Of a stretch of 64,000 nt of DNA, positions 24,001 through 33,315 are shown in pieces. The translations under genes and the position numbers were made by a program. The stretch lies in contig OX326957.1 of the NCBI GenBank assembly GCA_946800325.1, forward strand, positions 22,507,007 through 22,571,006, read 5' to 3'. Each line of letters starts with the position of its first letter. Position 1 is the stretch's first letter. Below the pieces are notes generated by a model. It was not told where the DNA came from. It worked only from the letters and a program-made list of their open reading frames with translations, and searched no databases. Source of the DNA: Luzula sylvatica. Its lineage: Eukaryota; Streptophyta; Magnoliopsida; Poales; Juncaceae.

Positions 24001-24104
24001 ACCAATTGGCGGATGTTTTCACCAAAGCACTTCCAAGTGAGAAGTTCATTCGCTTTCGAGAATTGATGGGCATGACGAGCAAAAACATTAAGGGGGAGTG
24101 TTAA
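21042..24104 (+). CDS. TE2 gag-protease-integrase protein, RT deleted in frame
   Basis: 1020 residues. Gag (UBN2 type) occupies ~15-230; two knuckles follow, CNICKRASHLEKDC (~285) and CHNCKKFGHLQKDC (~306). The protease motif WYVDSGCSNHMTG is at ~353, and integrase shows HTDVCGP (~552), DRGGEYNS (~617) and NGVAERKNR (~650). At ~residue 900 (nt 23740) the sequence jumps from KNLIGLK, the usual lead-in to RT, directly to ALSTAEAEYVSANEAV, the last part of RNase H. Compared with TE1 and TE3, about 1.0-1.1 kb (~350 residues, all RT motifs) is missing, yet the frame stays open. It could supply Gag, protease and integrase but must borrow RT. The 3' end of the frame runs a few bases into the 3' LTR. 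Confidence 0.92.
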   Translation: MANQGGVLGLPLSSQLIFDGENYDYWSIKLRTLLISKDLWEIVEEGFEEMSAHKVLDEMTKKEKEKEDGSSKLEYKENKKKDAKALFLIQNAISDKLFPRIIGAKTSKEAWEILQKEFQGNEKVRTGKLLTLKRDFQNLIMKENELLKDYFSKIMELVNQIRSLGEDLTDKSVCEKILISLSPKYDNMASITEETKNLSTISVHDLMGSLERHEQRLNRDAEKSLESAFQSKLTVSKPPNQNTKKGESSRGGYYGRGRGHYSNSGRGLLGRGGGRNNCQNNQAKCNICKRASHLEKDCWFKEKPQCHNCKKFGHLQKDCRVRNNEQVNYTENKEDYDNTFYACQTALEKKSDVWYVDSGCSNHMTGIESVFTEIDATDTTQITMGNGAVVQSRGKGTIAIEMKNGRKTIRDVMLVPELTQNLLSVGQLIEHGHSVHFEGESCKIYDTSKNGSQIMTTIKMEKNRNFPLVLKNAKSMALKAGVEDVSRLWHKRLGHVNFESLKLLSRKNMVYGLPNIEDKGDVCEACVLGKIHREPFPKERVWRATNPLELVHTDVCGPMKQPSQRGNKYFITFIDDYSRMCWIYFMKQKSDAFSIFKKFQKLVERQSGRLIKKLRSDRGGEYNSNEFNKFCEDLGVERQLTVGYSPEQNGVAERKNRTIVEMGKSMLVEKDVPKSFWAEAAYTAVYLLNRCPTKAVKDKTPFEVWSGGRKPSVNHLRIFGSICYAHVPKEMRHKLEEKGEKCVFMGYSSQSNGYRLWSFKREKIITSRDVIFNEKDKWDWKEKCGESVPILVQEKETEPQVDKDEIQNEFEEEEETTNSPSMNMEPSSSRPSSTPVKMRRLSDIYLRCNFCVVEPENFEQAVKEEVWRKTMDEKIRTIEKNQTLELVDKPKEKNLIGLKCALSTAEAEYVSANEAVKQIEWLRKILVDMGEKQENATILFCDNKSAIAMSKNSVFHSRTKHIKLKHHFIREVVGDDEVLIEHVKTENQLADVFTKALPSEKFIRFRELMGMTSKNIKGEC

Positions 24105-24482
24105 ATTTAATGTTTTTGTAATATTATTTATTTTGGTTTATTAGCTTAATGTGTAATAGTTAATATGTGTCCCCATGTGTATGTGTATGGGAGATGTGTA
24201 ACAAAAAGACTTTTGGGATGTTTGGGTTTTGTGTCTCTGCCAGAGAGCAATTCACAAGACAACCACAATATCATCTATTTTCGTGTAGAAGGAGAAAGAG
24301 GGAAACTATCCCCACTTTATAACTCTTGTTTGTGAGTGTCTCAGGTAGAGGTAAATAATACCCACCTATCTCTATGAAAAATACCCACCTATCTCTATGA
24401 AAAATACCCTGAGTATTCCTCTAAAACATCTCTCTCACTAATTCACCGAAAATACAAGATCTAAACCTCACTAACTCCAACA
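24099..24482 (+). repeat. TE2 3' LTR
   Basis: 384 bp, nearly identical to 20590-20973; differences were seen around the gtagag(a/g)taa phrase and in the last 80 bp. Confidence 0.93.
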
Positions 24483-24591
24483 CATTAGCCTTCATGGTCT
24501 TCATGATCTCAACAATGAAAAGAAATGTGCATACCCTCTTTCGAGCAATTCCCCTCCTTCGATTTAATGACAAGTGAACTAAAATGTCCAA

Positions 24592-24793
24592 TTAAGCTCC
24601 AAACTCTTCATTTTCTCTGTTGGCTGGTCGTGTAGGATAATATGCAATCTGCGTAATGATTCCGGGTACAAATTTCATGTATTCAAGCTGCATAATAGTC
24701 TCCCAAAACCACTCATTTTTTTTCGTGTACTCTCGATGTTGTGAGCAAACCTCGAAATGACGGACCAATTTATAGTCAGTAGCAAAAACCCTT
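24592..24793 (-). CDS. Possible terminal exon of an unrecognised host gene
   Basis: On the minus strand an AG acceptor (24794-24795) opens a frame of 67 residues ending at TAA (24592-24594). The protein looks like real coding sequence: RVFATDYKLVRHFEVC, then NEWFWETIMQLEYMKF, then TQIAYYPTRPANRENEEF. I do not recognise the family, and no upstream exon could be joined with confidence. TE2 lies just downstream, where a 3' UTR would be, and the LINE begins ~270 bp upstream, so the gene may be disrupted. Confidence 0.4.
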
Positions 24794-25062
24794 CTAATTG
24801 GACTCTAATTCAAATTTAAAAACAATTAAAGCTAATTGAGAAATCATTAATCAAAATTACCATCGGATTATATAATGTAGCCCCATTCAGCCCAAAATAA
24901 ACATATTGCAGACTAAATTAGCCCCTGACAACTCAATATCAATAAGATGCATATATAGATTAGACCCAATCAGACCAAAATCAGTAATTTTAAGACTCTT
25001 TTAACAAATCTGGAGGGAGTTAGGAGTAAGAAGATGACAAACCAGATGGAAGAAGCTCTTTC

Positions 25063-26833
25063 GAAGGACTGCCCTAATTCGCAGCTGAGAACGAAATCTG
25101 CCGTCGCCGCGACTGTTGACCCAGACCCGGTTTGAATTAATTTACTAATTCGCAGCTGAGAACGAAATCCGCTCAACGATGGAGAAGCTACGCCCTAGCT
25201 ACATCGGAGAAGGATGGTACCTCCTCACTAGGGATCACTCAGCCATCCCTTCTCTCACGCCACTCCCTGCCACAAGCAACCGAATACAGGACCTCCCATC
25301 TAAAAAACCGAGACCTCTCCTCCTGAACCACTCTCTCCTGCCTAACCCTTTCACCCCTCTCAAAACCCTAACCATGGAGAAAGGTAAGAAGCAAGTGACG
25401 GAAGCAACAGAGAAGTCAGACCGTTCCTACGCCTAAGCTTTGCAAGTCCCACCGACTGAATCCTTCATGGCGGCTGCTAGACGACCTCCTAAACCGAGAG
25501 GACAGCCAGTGATTCCGTCGATTCCGGCCAGTGGCAGTGAATTTAGAGCAGGGGACTGGCAGTACGATACCGGCACTAAGATTCACAAACCAAATCAGCC
25601 GATGGGAGCAAAGAAGAGGTCCATGCAAGACGAGACGGATTCAACCGAGTCACCGGAACGCCTCTCGTGGCCACCCAGCAATGCTAAACGGGAATGGCAC
25701 GATCTCTGCCGGAAATGTTTGCGCACAGGCCATCTCACCGAAGATTGTAGGAATCCGCGCGCTTGTGTCAATTGTAGGCTTCCGGGGCACATAGCCAAAT
25801 ACTGTCCCAAGAAGGCGACAAAACGAGCCTCGGTTTGGAAGAGAGTTCGAGAAGTTGGACAAAGCTCGAAGGATGGGATCCAAAGGAAAGCTCCGATTAT
25901 TCTCTGTAATGGCAATGTAGGCCAAAAGGAAAAAAAATGGAAAGACAGAACTGAGGAGAAAGAGTCCACTCGAGCCGAATTGATCACGGTGACCCCCGAT
26001 CCAGTGATCGTTAGCTCCGGTCCGTTTACCACCCGACCCCAATTGGACAGAATTTCGGATCCAATAAGACAGGTTCAACCCGACCCGTTAACAACCGCTA
26101 AGTAAATTAAGGTTAGCGTCTTCTCGAAACAATCTGCCAAGCAAGAATTAGAGATAGTCAGATGGAGACGGGGAGTTGTGATAGATGGTAGAATGGTGCC
26201 TCACCACAACCTAAGATGCATCCATATCCTTCTCCAAAAACTTTGGTACCGAAAAGAGAGGTACGAGCTCTCTCACCTAACTATGGATCGGTATATTCTC
26301 ATATTACCCGAAGGAACAAACCGCGAAGAATTCATCGCAAAGGACCTATTACCGTTAAGGCGGGCAAATTTCGTCAACTTCCCATGGGAATTATCACTAG
26401 GTGGAAAACGGACCGAATTTCCAAACCGGGTCTGGGTCACCTTGTTCAATCCACCTCCTCCGGCTTGGTGCATCGAGGAATTAACCAAAATTGCGAGCTC
26501 CTTTGGAATCCTAATTAATCACAGACCACTCGTCAACCTTACCACTATGGAATCCCTCGACATTCTTGTCGGCATTACCGAAGGAACTCCCACCCCTACC
26601 GAAATCGAATATACGCACGGTGGAGTAACTTGGCTGCTTAATTGCACTAAGAAAGAGAAACTTCCCGACCCGCTCCTCTTTTTCAATCCACCCAACCCGG
26701 AACCGCCTACTGAAATTTACGACGATATCCAAACTAAACTGCAAGATGAGGTCGAGAGAGGACTGATTGCACAGGAAATTGAAGAAGCAAACCGAAGAAA
26801 GCTACATGAGGCGATCTCGGTTCATGATGTAAT
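25063..26833 (+). mobile_element. LINE segment 1 (5' region and ORF1 N-terminal part)
   Basis: First of three pieces of one LINE split by TE3 and the CACTA element. AAGCTCTTTC (25053-25062) recurs just after the LINE 3' end (57824-57833) and is a candidate target-site duplication. A 25-bp direct repeat containing taattcgcagctgagaacg (25074-25098 and 25145-25169) lies in the 5' region. The three pieces sum to about 6.5 kb, normal for a full-length plant LINE. Confidence 0.75.
25179..26833 (+). pseudogene. LINE ORF1, N-terminal part, two stop codons
   Basis: One frame from ATG 25179 to the TE3 insertion, with in-frame stops at 25434-25436 and 26103-26105. Two CCHC knuckles read CRKCLRTGHLTEDC and CVNCRLPGHIAKYC; an RRM-like block follows (DRYILILPEGTN, VWVTLFNPPPPAWCIEELTKI). 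ORF1 proteins coat LINE RNA and act as chaperones during target-primed reverse transcription. The apparent frame running on to 26987 reads into the TE3 LTR and is not LINE sequence. After TE3 plus one TSD is subtracted (8575 bp), the frame continues in register at 35409. Confidence 0.85.
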
Positions 26834-27808
26834 TGAAGGAAATACAGTTACAGATCAACTAGTTGAATGTACAAATGAGTGTAGACAAACATACGTGTTC
26901 GTCGGAACGATTGGATGCATAATAAGATTATGCAAATCTGGCAGAAATTACATGGTGCGTCATGACGCACCAAATTGTGCGTCATGACGCACAATAGAGT
27001 AATTCTGAGAAAGCCAATCTGTGAGTAGTGCGTCATGACGCAAGTTATCTTGCGTCATGACGGTACACATGAGTGATGCGTCATGACGGACGTTATCGTG
27101 CGTCATGACGGTACACTGTGTAACGGCTATATCCAAGTAAATGTGACTTGTGCGTCATGACGCACCATATCGTGCGTCATGACGCACAGTGATCCGAATT
27201 CTGGATTAGCAGTTTCTGATACTCATTAATACACCATTAACTCTCAGATTAATATAAGATCTGTGGATTCTTCTTCCTCTCTCTCTCTGGCTGCCAGACC
27301 TAATTCTAGTAGAGAATAGAGAGAACTTGTGAGACAAGTTAGTGGAGAATAGAGATTAGATTTAAGCAAGCTTGCGGGAATTTTAGGGGAATTCGCCGCA
27401 ACCGAAAGACGCGAGCTCGAGGTGGATACGAGTAGAGGAATCTCAACTGAGATTCTGGACTGTGATCTAACGAGAGCTAAGTCGAGCAAGGTCGAAGACG
27501 AATCGGATAAATTCCGGTTGTATACGACAAATAGGAGCTTAGAACAAGGTGTCGAATCACGCGGGCGTGGGACGTGTGTGTCGCCGGGATCGAAGCAAAG
27601 AGCGAAGCAAGCAGCAGCTAATAGAGTCAACCCGTCTCCGTGATCAATTTCACGCGGTATGATTCTCTATGAATTAAGCGTTAATTTCATAGGTTAGATG
27701 CATTTCATGATTCGTACTTTCGGGTCGTTGATGTGGTCCTCGGGATCGGGTCGGATCGGGCCTCACAATCCGCTGCGCGAGGCTCGGTAGTGACGCCGAT
27801 ACCCAACA
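26834..27808 (+). repeat. TE3 5' LTR
   Basis: 975 bp, TG...CA. Four palindrome pairs lie at 26954-27190, upstream of a likely TATA element (aatataag, 27251-27258) and a CT-rich run, so they sit in U3 at promoter distance. Confidence 0.95.
26954..27190. repeat. Paired palindromes in TE3 5' LTR
   Basis: Eight copies of the palindromic core CGTCATGACG start at 26958, 26980, 27031, 27053, 27079, 27101, 27153 and 27175. They form four pairs, each exactly 22 bp apart. The best copies extend to GTGCGTCATGACGCAC. Because each copy is self-complementary, the two members of a pair can also anneal to each other, giving 14-16-bp stems with 4-6-base loops (for example a TTAT loop in pair two). Each core also contains two TGACG half-sites, the core recognised by plant TGA-class bZIP factors. 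Confidence 0.95.
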
Positions 27809-29340
27809 GTGGTATCAGAGCGATCGTCACGATTCGATCGTCGAATCGATTTCGAATAAGTGTTATTCGGAATTTCATGTAGAATTTTAGGACATAATCA
27901 TGTAGTTGTAAAATTAGGACCATAGAAATCTTACTAGTATTTGATCATGAGATGATCAAAAGAATCTAGAAGTAATCATGAATTGTTCATGATTAATCGT
28001 TTTTGAAATGATTAAAATCTGTTAAAATTACAAAATAAAACTGAATTTCAGGTCTGGTGCGTCATGACGCACGATATGGTGCGTCATGACGCACACGGGA
28101 AATCCAAGAGTTGGATCTGAGGCATTACTCAGTCCGTCGTGACGCACAAAAGTTGTGCGTCATGACGCACTGTGTAAATTCGTACCATCATGACGGACCA
28201 TTTGGTGCGTCGTGACGGTAGAAGTCCAAAAAGTTTCTGGCAAACTGAACAAAATGGTTTTGTTCAGTGCGTCATGACGCACCCTCTGGCGTCATGACGG
28301 ACCAGAACAGTCCGTCGTGACGGTATAATCAACCATCATGACGGAAGAACCTCAAAAAGTTTCTGGAAATCTGGACAAAATAATTTTGTACAGTCCGTCA
28401 TGACGCACCGTCTGGCATCATGACGGAAGAACACGGTCCGTCGTGACGGTAGTAACCAACCGTCATGACGGAGGAACCTGAAATAGTTTCTGGAATAGAC
28501 AACAAAATTGTTTTGTATGGTCCGTCGTGACGCACTGTCTGGCGTCATGACGGACCTGTGAAGTCCGTCGTGACGCACGTTATGTTGCGTCATGACGGAA
28601 GTCAATGGAAGTCCATTTTAGTACGGTGCGTCATGACGGACGTTATGTTGCGTCGTGACGCACAGTGTAATTTTTATTGATTTATTTAATTGTGGTTCTA
28701 ATCATTATTAATTATGTTCATTCATCATGATATACTTGCTTATTGATATAATTAGATTATATCACATAAATCCCTGCATAATACTTAAGTCATGAAATGC
28801 CTTCCATGTTCACAACCTCCGAGGTTGGTCATCACACCTTGCACGGTTTCAGGCCAAAGTCGGGCGTGCATTGTTGTATGTATCAACGTGAGAGGCAAGC
28901 GTTAATTGGGGACAAATGCGGGTTCAGGCCAAAGTCGGGCGCATTTGTAGTTCAATTGAACGATATGTGATCATGGTTGTGACTTAACCGTCCAAGCCAA
29001 TCCGATTGGGGTTCGGGGCATAGTTAGGATGCACAAACGGAATTTGAATCATATATGATATGGTTCGATACCGAAATCCTATAAAAGGTCAAGAGTCGTA
29101 TTGGATGCGATTGGATTTATCCTACCTAAATAGTGAGATCCCATTTGTCGGCCAAAGTCACTTGTGGGAGGATCATGAAATATGGGTCTTGAAGTGTTAT
29201 TGGATTTAGAATCCCGAATCAATATTAGGGTTATTGATTTGATAAAAGTAACATATTTCATATCATCATATAAGCATATAGCATAAGTTCGCACATATCA
29301 GTATCAATCTCATTTTAAAGTATTTTTCGTTGTAGCAATC
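27809..29340 (+). other. TE3 untranslated leader
   Basis: Non-coding DNA between the primer-binding site and gag. It contains the large palindrome array at 28054-28668 and, around 28840-28960, a short repeated phrase caggccaaagtcgggcg. No open frame of note. Confidence 0.8.
28054..28668. repeat. Array of ten palindrome pairs in TE3 leader
   Basis: Twenty copies of CGTCATGACG or close variants (CGTCGTGACG, CATCATGACG) start at 28060/28082, 28135/28158, 28186/28208, 28270/28290, 28313/28334, 28396/28416, 28439/28461, 28523/28543, 28566/28588 and 28629/28651. Spacing within pairs is 20-23 bp, most often 22. In the pairs checked, the CGTCGTGACG variant places G opposite T of its partner, so the RNA hairpin would keep a G-U pair even though the DNA palindrome is broken. 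Confidence 0.92.
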
Positions 29341-32300
29341 ATGACATCAAGCAACACCAACTCAATGTCGATTAGATCGGTATTGGAGAGGGAGAAGCTA
29401 GTCGGCAAGAACTATCTTGACTGGCACCGTAACCTAAGAATTGTTCTTAGGCAAGAGTGCAAAAGTCACGTGTTAGACACGAAGATGGTTACTCCCGACG
29501 AGAACGCTTCGCCCGAAGAAAAGGCGGCATTTGACAAACTTAAGAAGGAGTCAAATGACGTGACATGCCTCATGTTGGCATGTATGGACGCGAACTTGCA
29601 GAAGCAGTTCGAGGATTCGGATGCGTACGAAATTAACGCCACGCTCAAGGAAATGTTCCAAGAGCAAGAACGCATTGAAAGGTTCAATACGTTAAAGGAG
29701 TTGGTTAACTGTAAGATGCCTAACGGATCTTCGGTTAGCACTCACGTGTTAAAGGTACAATCATTGATTGATCGTCTCGAGAAATTGGGAGAAAAGGTGT
29801 CACCAATAATGCAACAAGATTTGATCTTATGTGCATTGCCACCGATTTTTTCAACTTTCGTAACGAACTATCATATGCATTCGATGAACAAGACGATTCC
29901 CGAGCTCCATGGGATGCTCAAGAACTTTGAGTCGGAGATGCTTAAGGCATCGGGAGAACCCAAAGCAAGAGTTGCTAGGGATGTCCTCATGATTCAAGGT
30001 GGGATTCGTAAGAAACAAAAGTCCAAGGGCGGTGCGGGCAAGTCGTTGTCCAAACCGAAGACTAAAGGAAAGGAGAAATCTGAGGATGTCACCTGCTTCC
30101 ATTGCAAAAAGACTGGGCATTGGAAGAGAAATTGCAAGATTTACCTCGAGGAGGTGAAGAAAAGCAAGGGGAAGGCTTTGGAAGCCGGAACCGCAGGTAT
30201 GACTATTATAGATGTTAACATTTCAATTTTGGACAATTGGGTATTAGATACCGGTTGTGGAACTCATATTTGTCGAAATATGCAGGTTCTTCAAAATAGA
30301 AGGAAGTTAACACGCGGTGAAGTGGATTTTCGAGTAGGGAATGGAGCAAGCGTTGCTGCATTGGCCGTCGGAGATATTTTTATTACTTTACCGAGTGGAT
30401 TTATTTTAGAACTAAATAATTGTTATTTTGTTCCAAGTTTGTGTAAGAACATTATTAGTGTGTCTAGACTAGCTAATGATGGTTATGAATTTATTATTAA
30501 GAATAATGAATTTTCTATTTGTAAGGATAATTTATTCTATGGAAATGTTCTATTAGAAAATGGTCTTTACATTTTAGATATGAATTACACAAATGATAAA
30601 TCAATCTATAATATAAACACGAATCGGATTAAACCTAAAGTTGATAGTAAAACTTACTTTTGGCATTGTCGACTTGGCCATATAAACGAGAAGCGCATCT
30701 CAAAACTCCATAAGTATGGACTTTTGGATTCATTTGAATTTGATTCATATGGACAATGCGAATCTTGTTTACTTGGCAAGATGACAAAAGCACCATTCTC
30801 AAAAGTTGGAGAAAGGTCCAAGGAACTATTGGAACTTATACATTCTGATGTATGTGGTCCAATGAGTACTGAGGCAAGAGGAGGTTATCGATACTTCATA
30901 ACGTTTACGGATGATTTTAGTAGATATGGGTATATCTACTTAATGCGTAACAAATCTGAATCTTTTGAAAAGTTCAAAGAATTTCAGAATGAGGTTCAAA
31001 ATCAACTTGGCAAGACAATCAAAGCACTTCGATCAGATCGAGGAGGCGAGTATTTGAGCTATGAGTTTGAAGATCATCTCAAAGATTGTGGAATCGTTTC
31101 ACAATTGACTCCACCTGGAACGCCTCAATGGAATGGCGTGTCCGAGAGGAGGAATCGGACCTTATTGAATATGGTTCGATCTATGATGAGTCAAACTAGT
31201 CTCCCAAAATCGTTTTGGGGATATGCCCTTGAGACAGCGGTTTTTTTGATAAACCGCTTACCTTCTAAATCGGTTCAAAAGACACCATATGAGATGTGGA
31301 CCGGACAACCTCCGGTGTTATCTTTTATTAGAATTTGGGGATGTGATGTTTATGTTCGAAAAATGTTTTCGGATAAACTCGAACCCAAATCTGAAAAATG
31401 TTTATTTGTAGGATATCCTAAGGAAACTAAAGGATATTATTTCTACAATCCCGAGGAAAACAAGGTTTTCGTAGCTCGAAGAGGTACCTTCTTGGAGGAG
31501 GATTTTATATCTCAACGAGCTAGTGGGAGTAAAATTGATCTCGAAGAGGTTCGAGATTCAGAAATAAACATTGAACCGATGGATGTTGACCCGAATCCAT
31601 CAATAGTTGAGGATGTCGAGCCAATAGCACAAGGTGCTCCTCGTAGGTCTAGTAGGACCCGGCTGGAACCAGTACGATATGGATTTATCGTGACTGATGA
31701 AGGCAACGTCGAACTCATAGATGATGAGCCGACAACCTACAAAGATGCTATGTTGAGCGAAGATTCCGACAAATGGCATGATGCCATGAAGTCCGAGATC
31801 CAATCCATGTATGATAATCAAGTTTGGAACTTGATTGATCCACCACCCTTGGTTAAACCCGTCGGGTGTAAGTGGGTTTTCAAGAAGAAAACCGACATGG
31901 ATGGGAATGTGCATACTTACAAAGCACGGTTGGTAGCGAAAGGTTTCAAGCAAATTCATGGTGTTGACTATGATGAAACGTTTTCGCCGGTAGCCATGCT
32001 TAAGTCTATAAGGATTATTCTTGCCATAGCCGCATATTATGACTATGAGATATGGCAAATGGATGTTAAAACCGCTTTCCTTAACGGGAAATTATCGGAG
32101 GATGTGTACATGACACAACCCGAAGGTTTTATCGATCCAAAGAATCCTAATAGAGTATGCAAGCTTCAAAGGTCCATATATGGACTGAAACAAGCTTCTC
32201 GGAGTTGGAATATTCGTTTTGATGAAGTCATAAGCGAGTATGATTTTATCAAGAACGAAGAAGAACCTTGTGTATATAAGAAGGTTAGTGGGAGCCGCGT

Positions 32301-33315
32301 AGTATTTCTTGTTCTTTATGTGGACGATATATTAATCATAGGAAACGACATTCCGATGTTATCGGATGTTAAGAAGTATTTGAATACTCGTTTCGCTATG
32401 AAAGATTTAGGAGAGGCCGCCTATATTTTAGGCGTGAGGATCTATAGAGATAGATCCAAGAGACTCCTCGGCCTAAGTCAGAGTACGTACATCGACAAGG
32501 TGCTGAAAAGATTTTTCATGCAAAACTCTAAGAAAGGGTTTCTTCCCATGTCGAGTGGTATAAACTTTTCGAAAGCTCAATGTCCGACATCGAGCGAAGA
32601 GAAAAGTAACATGGATAAGGTTCCATACGCTTCGGCGGTTGGATCTATCATGTATGCCATGATCTGTACGAGACCTGACGTATCGTATGCATTGAGCGTC
32701 TTATCACGTTACCAATCGAATCCAGGTGATCCGCATTGGCAAGCCGTGAAAACTATCCTCAAGTACTTACGAAGAACTAAGGATCAGTTTTTAGTGTATG
32801 GTGGCAAGGATAATGGATTGGTTGTAACAGGTTACACTGATGCCAGTTTCCAAACATGTACCGATGATTTTCGATCACAAAGTGGGTACGTGTTTTGTTT
32901 GAACGGTGGCGCGGTTATATGGAAGAGTTCCAAACAACCGACAGTTGCTGACTCTACGACGGAAGCAGAATACATCGCGGCTTCAGAAGCCGCAAAGGAG
33001 GCGGTTTGGGTCAAGAAGTTCGTGACTGAACTTGGTGTCGTACCGAGCATCTCGGAACCCGTGGCTGTGTATTGTGACAACACTGGAGCAATAGCACAGG
33101 CCAAGGAACCGAGATCGCATCATCGCTCCAAACACATCTTGCGTAAATTTCACTTGATTCGTGAGATTTTACATAGGCAGGATGTTGTGATTTTGAAGAT
33201 TGATACTGACGAGAATGTGGCAGATCCGTTTACGAAACCTCTTCCAATTGCGAAGCATGATCGTCATGCTAGAACTATAGGTTTGAGATACCTAGAGGAG
33301 GAAGTTGGTTTGTAG
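29341..33315 (+). CDS. TE3 gag-pol polyprotein, intact
   Basis: 1324 residues without a stop. Gag occupies ~10-240; the knuckle CFHCKKTGHWKRNC is at ~252; the protease motif WVLDTGCGTHIC at ~300; the pre-integrase zinc region HCRLGHINEKRI at ~440; integrase HSDVCGP (~501), DRGGEY (~563) and NGVSERRNR (~600); RT from VGCKWVFKKK with catalytic YVDDILIIG (~993); RNase H with TDASFQTCTDDFRSQSGY (~1166) and EAEYIAASEAA. All catalytic motifs of a copia polyprotein are present in the usual order. Translation starts at the first ATG after the leader. Confidence 0.96.
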   Translation: MTSSNTNSMSIRSVLEREKLVGKNYLDWHRNLRIVLRQECKSHVLDTKMVTPDENASPEEKAAFDKLKKESNDVTCLMLACMDANLQKQFEDSDAYEINATLKEMFQEQERIERFNTLKELVNCKMPNGSSVSTHVLKVQSLIDRLEKLGEKVSPIMQQDLILCALPPIFSTFVTNYHMHSMNKTIPELHGMLKNFESEMLKASGEPKARVARDVLMIQGGIRKKQKSKGGAGKSLSKPKTKGKEKSEDVTCFHCKKTGHWKRNCKIYLEEVKKSKGKALEAGTAGMTIIDVNISILDNWVLDTGCGTHICRNMQVLQNRRKLTRGEVDFRVGNGASVAALAVGDIFITLPSGFILELNNCYFVPSLCKNIISVSRLANDGYEFIIKNNEFSICKDNLFYGNVLLENGLYILDMNYTNDKSIYNINTNRIKPKVDSKTYFWHCRLGHINEKRISKLHKYGLLDSFEFDSYGQCESCLLGKMTKAPFSKVGERSKELLELIHSDVCGPMSTEARGGYRYFITFTDDFSRYGYIYLMRNKSESFEKFKEFQNEVQNQLGKTIKALRSDRGGEYLSYEFEDHLKDCGIVSQLTPPGTPQWNGVSERRNRTLLNMVRSMMSQTSLPKSFWGYALETAVFLINRLPSKSVQKTPYEMWTGQPPVLSFIRIWGCDVYVRKMFSDKLEPKSEKCLFVGYPKETKGYYFYNPEENKVFVARRGTFLEEDFISQRASGSKIDLEEVRDSEINIEPMDVDPNPSIVEDVEPIAQGAPRRSSRTRLEPVRYGFIVTDEGNVELIDDEPTTYKDAMLSEDSDKWHDAMKSEIQSMYDNQVWNLIDPPPLVKPVGCKWVFKKKTDMDGNVHTYKARLVAKGFKQIHGVDYDETFSPVAMLKSIRIILAIAAYYDYEIWQMDVKTAFLNGKLSEDVYMTQPEGFIDPKNPNRVCKLQRSIYGLKQASRSWNIRFDEVISEYDFIKNEEEPCVYKKVSGSRVVFLVLYVDDILIIGNDIPMLSDVKKYLNTRFAMKDLGEAAYILGVRIYRDRSKRLLGLSQSTYIDKVLKRFFMQNSKKGFLPMSSGINFSKAQCPTSSEEKSNMDKVPYASAVGSIMYAMICTRPDVSYALSVLSRYQSNPGDPHWQAVKTILKYLRRTKDQFLVYGGKDNGLVVTGYTDASFQTCTDDFRSQSGYVFCLNGGAVIWKSSKQPTVADSTTEAEYIAASEAAKEAVWVKKFVTELGVVPSISEPVAVYCDNTGAIAQAKEPRSHHRSKHILRKFHLIREILHRQDVVILKIDTDENVADPFTKPLPIAKHDRHARTIGLRYLEEEVGL

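Larger units (their letters stand above)
20590..24482 (+). mobile_element. TE2: Ty1/copia element lacking reverse transcriptase
   Basis: LTRs of 384 bp (TG...CA), a 5-bp target-site duplication CATTA (20585-20589 and 24483-24487), a perfect TGGTATCAGAGC primer-binding site right after the 5' LTR, and a purine tract aagggggag before the 3' LTR. By eye the LTRs differ at three of 384 positions, so the insertion is young. The interior is one open frame missing the RT domain. At 3893 bp it is shorter than the related elements in this window. Confidence 0.95.

Noticed and set aside
26834..26987. Apparent C-terminal end of LINE ORF1
   Set aside because: This reads into the TE3 LTR; the same bases occur at 34429 outside any LINE.
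26954..28668. CRISPR-like array
   Set aside because: The repeats are paired palindromes inside a plant retrotransposon, with irregular spacing between pairs and no cas genes.
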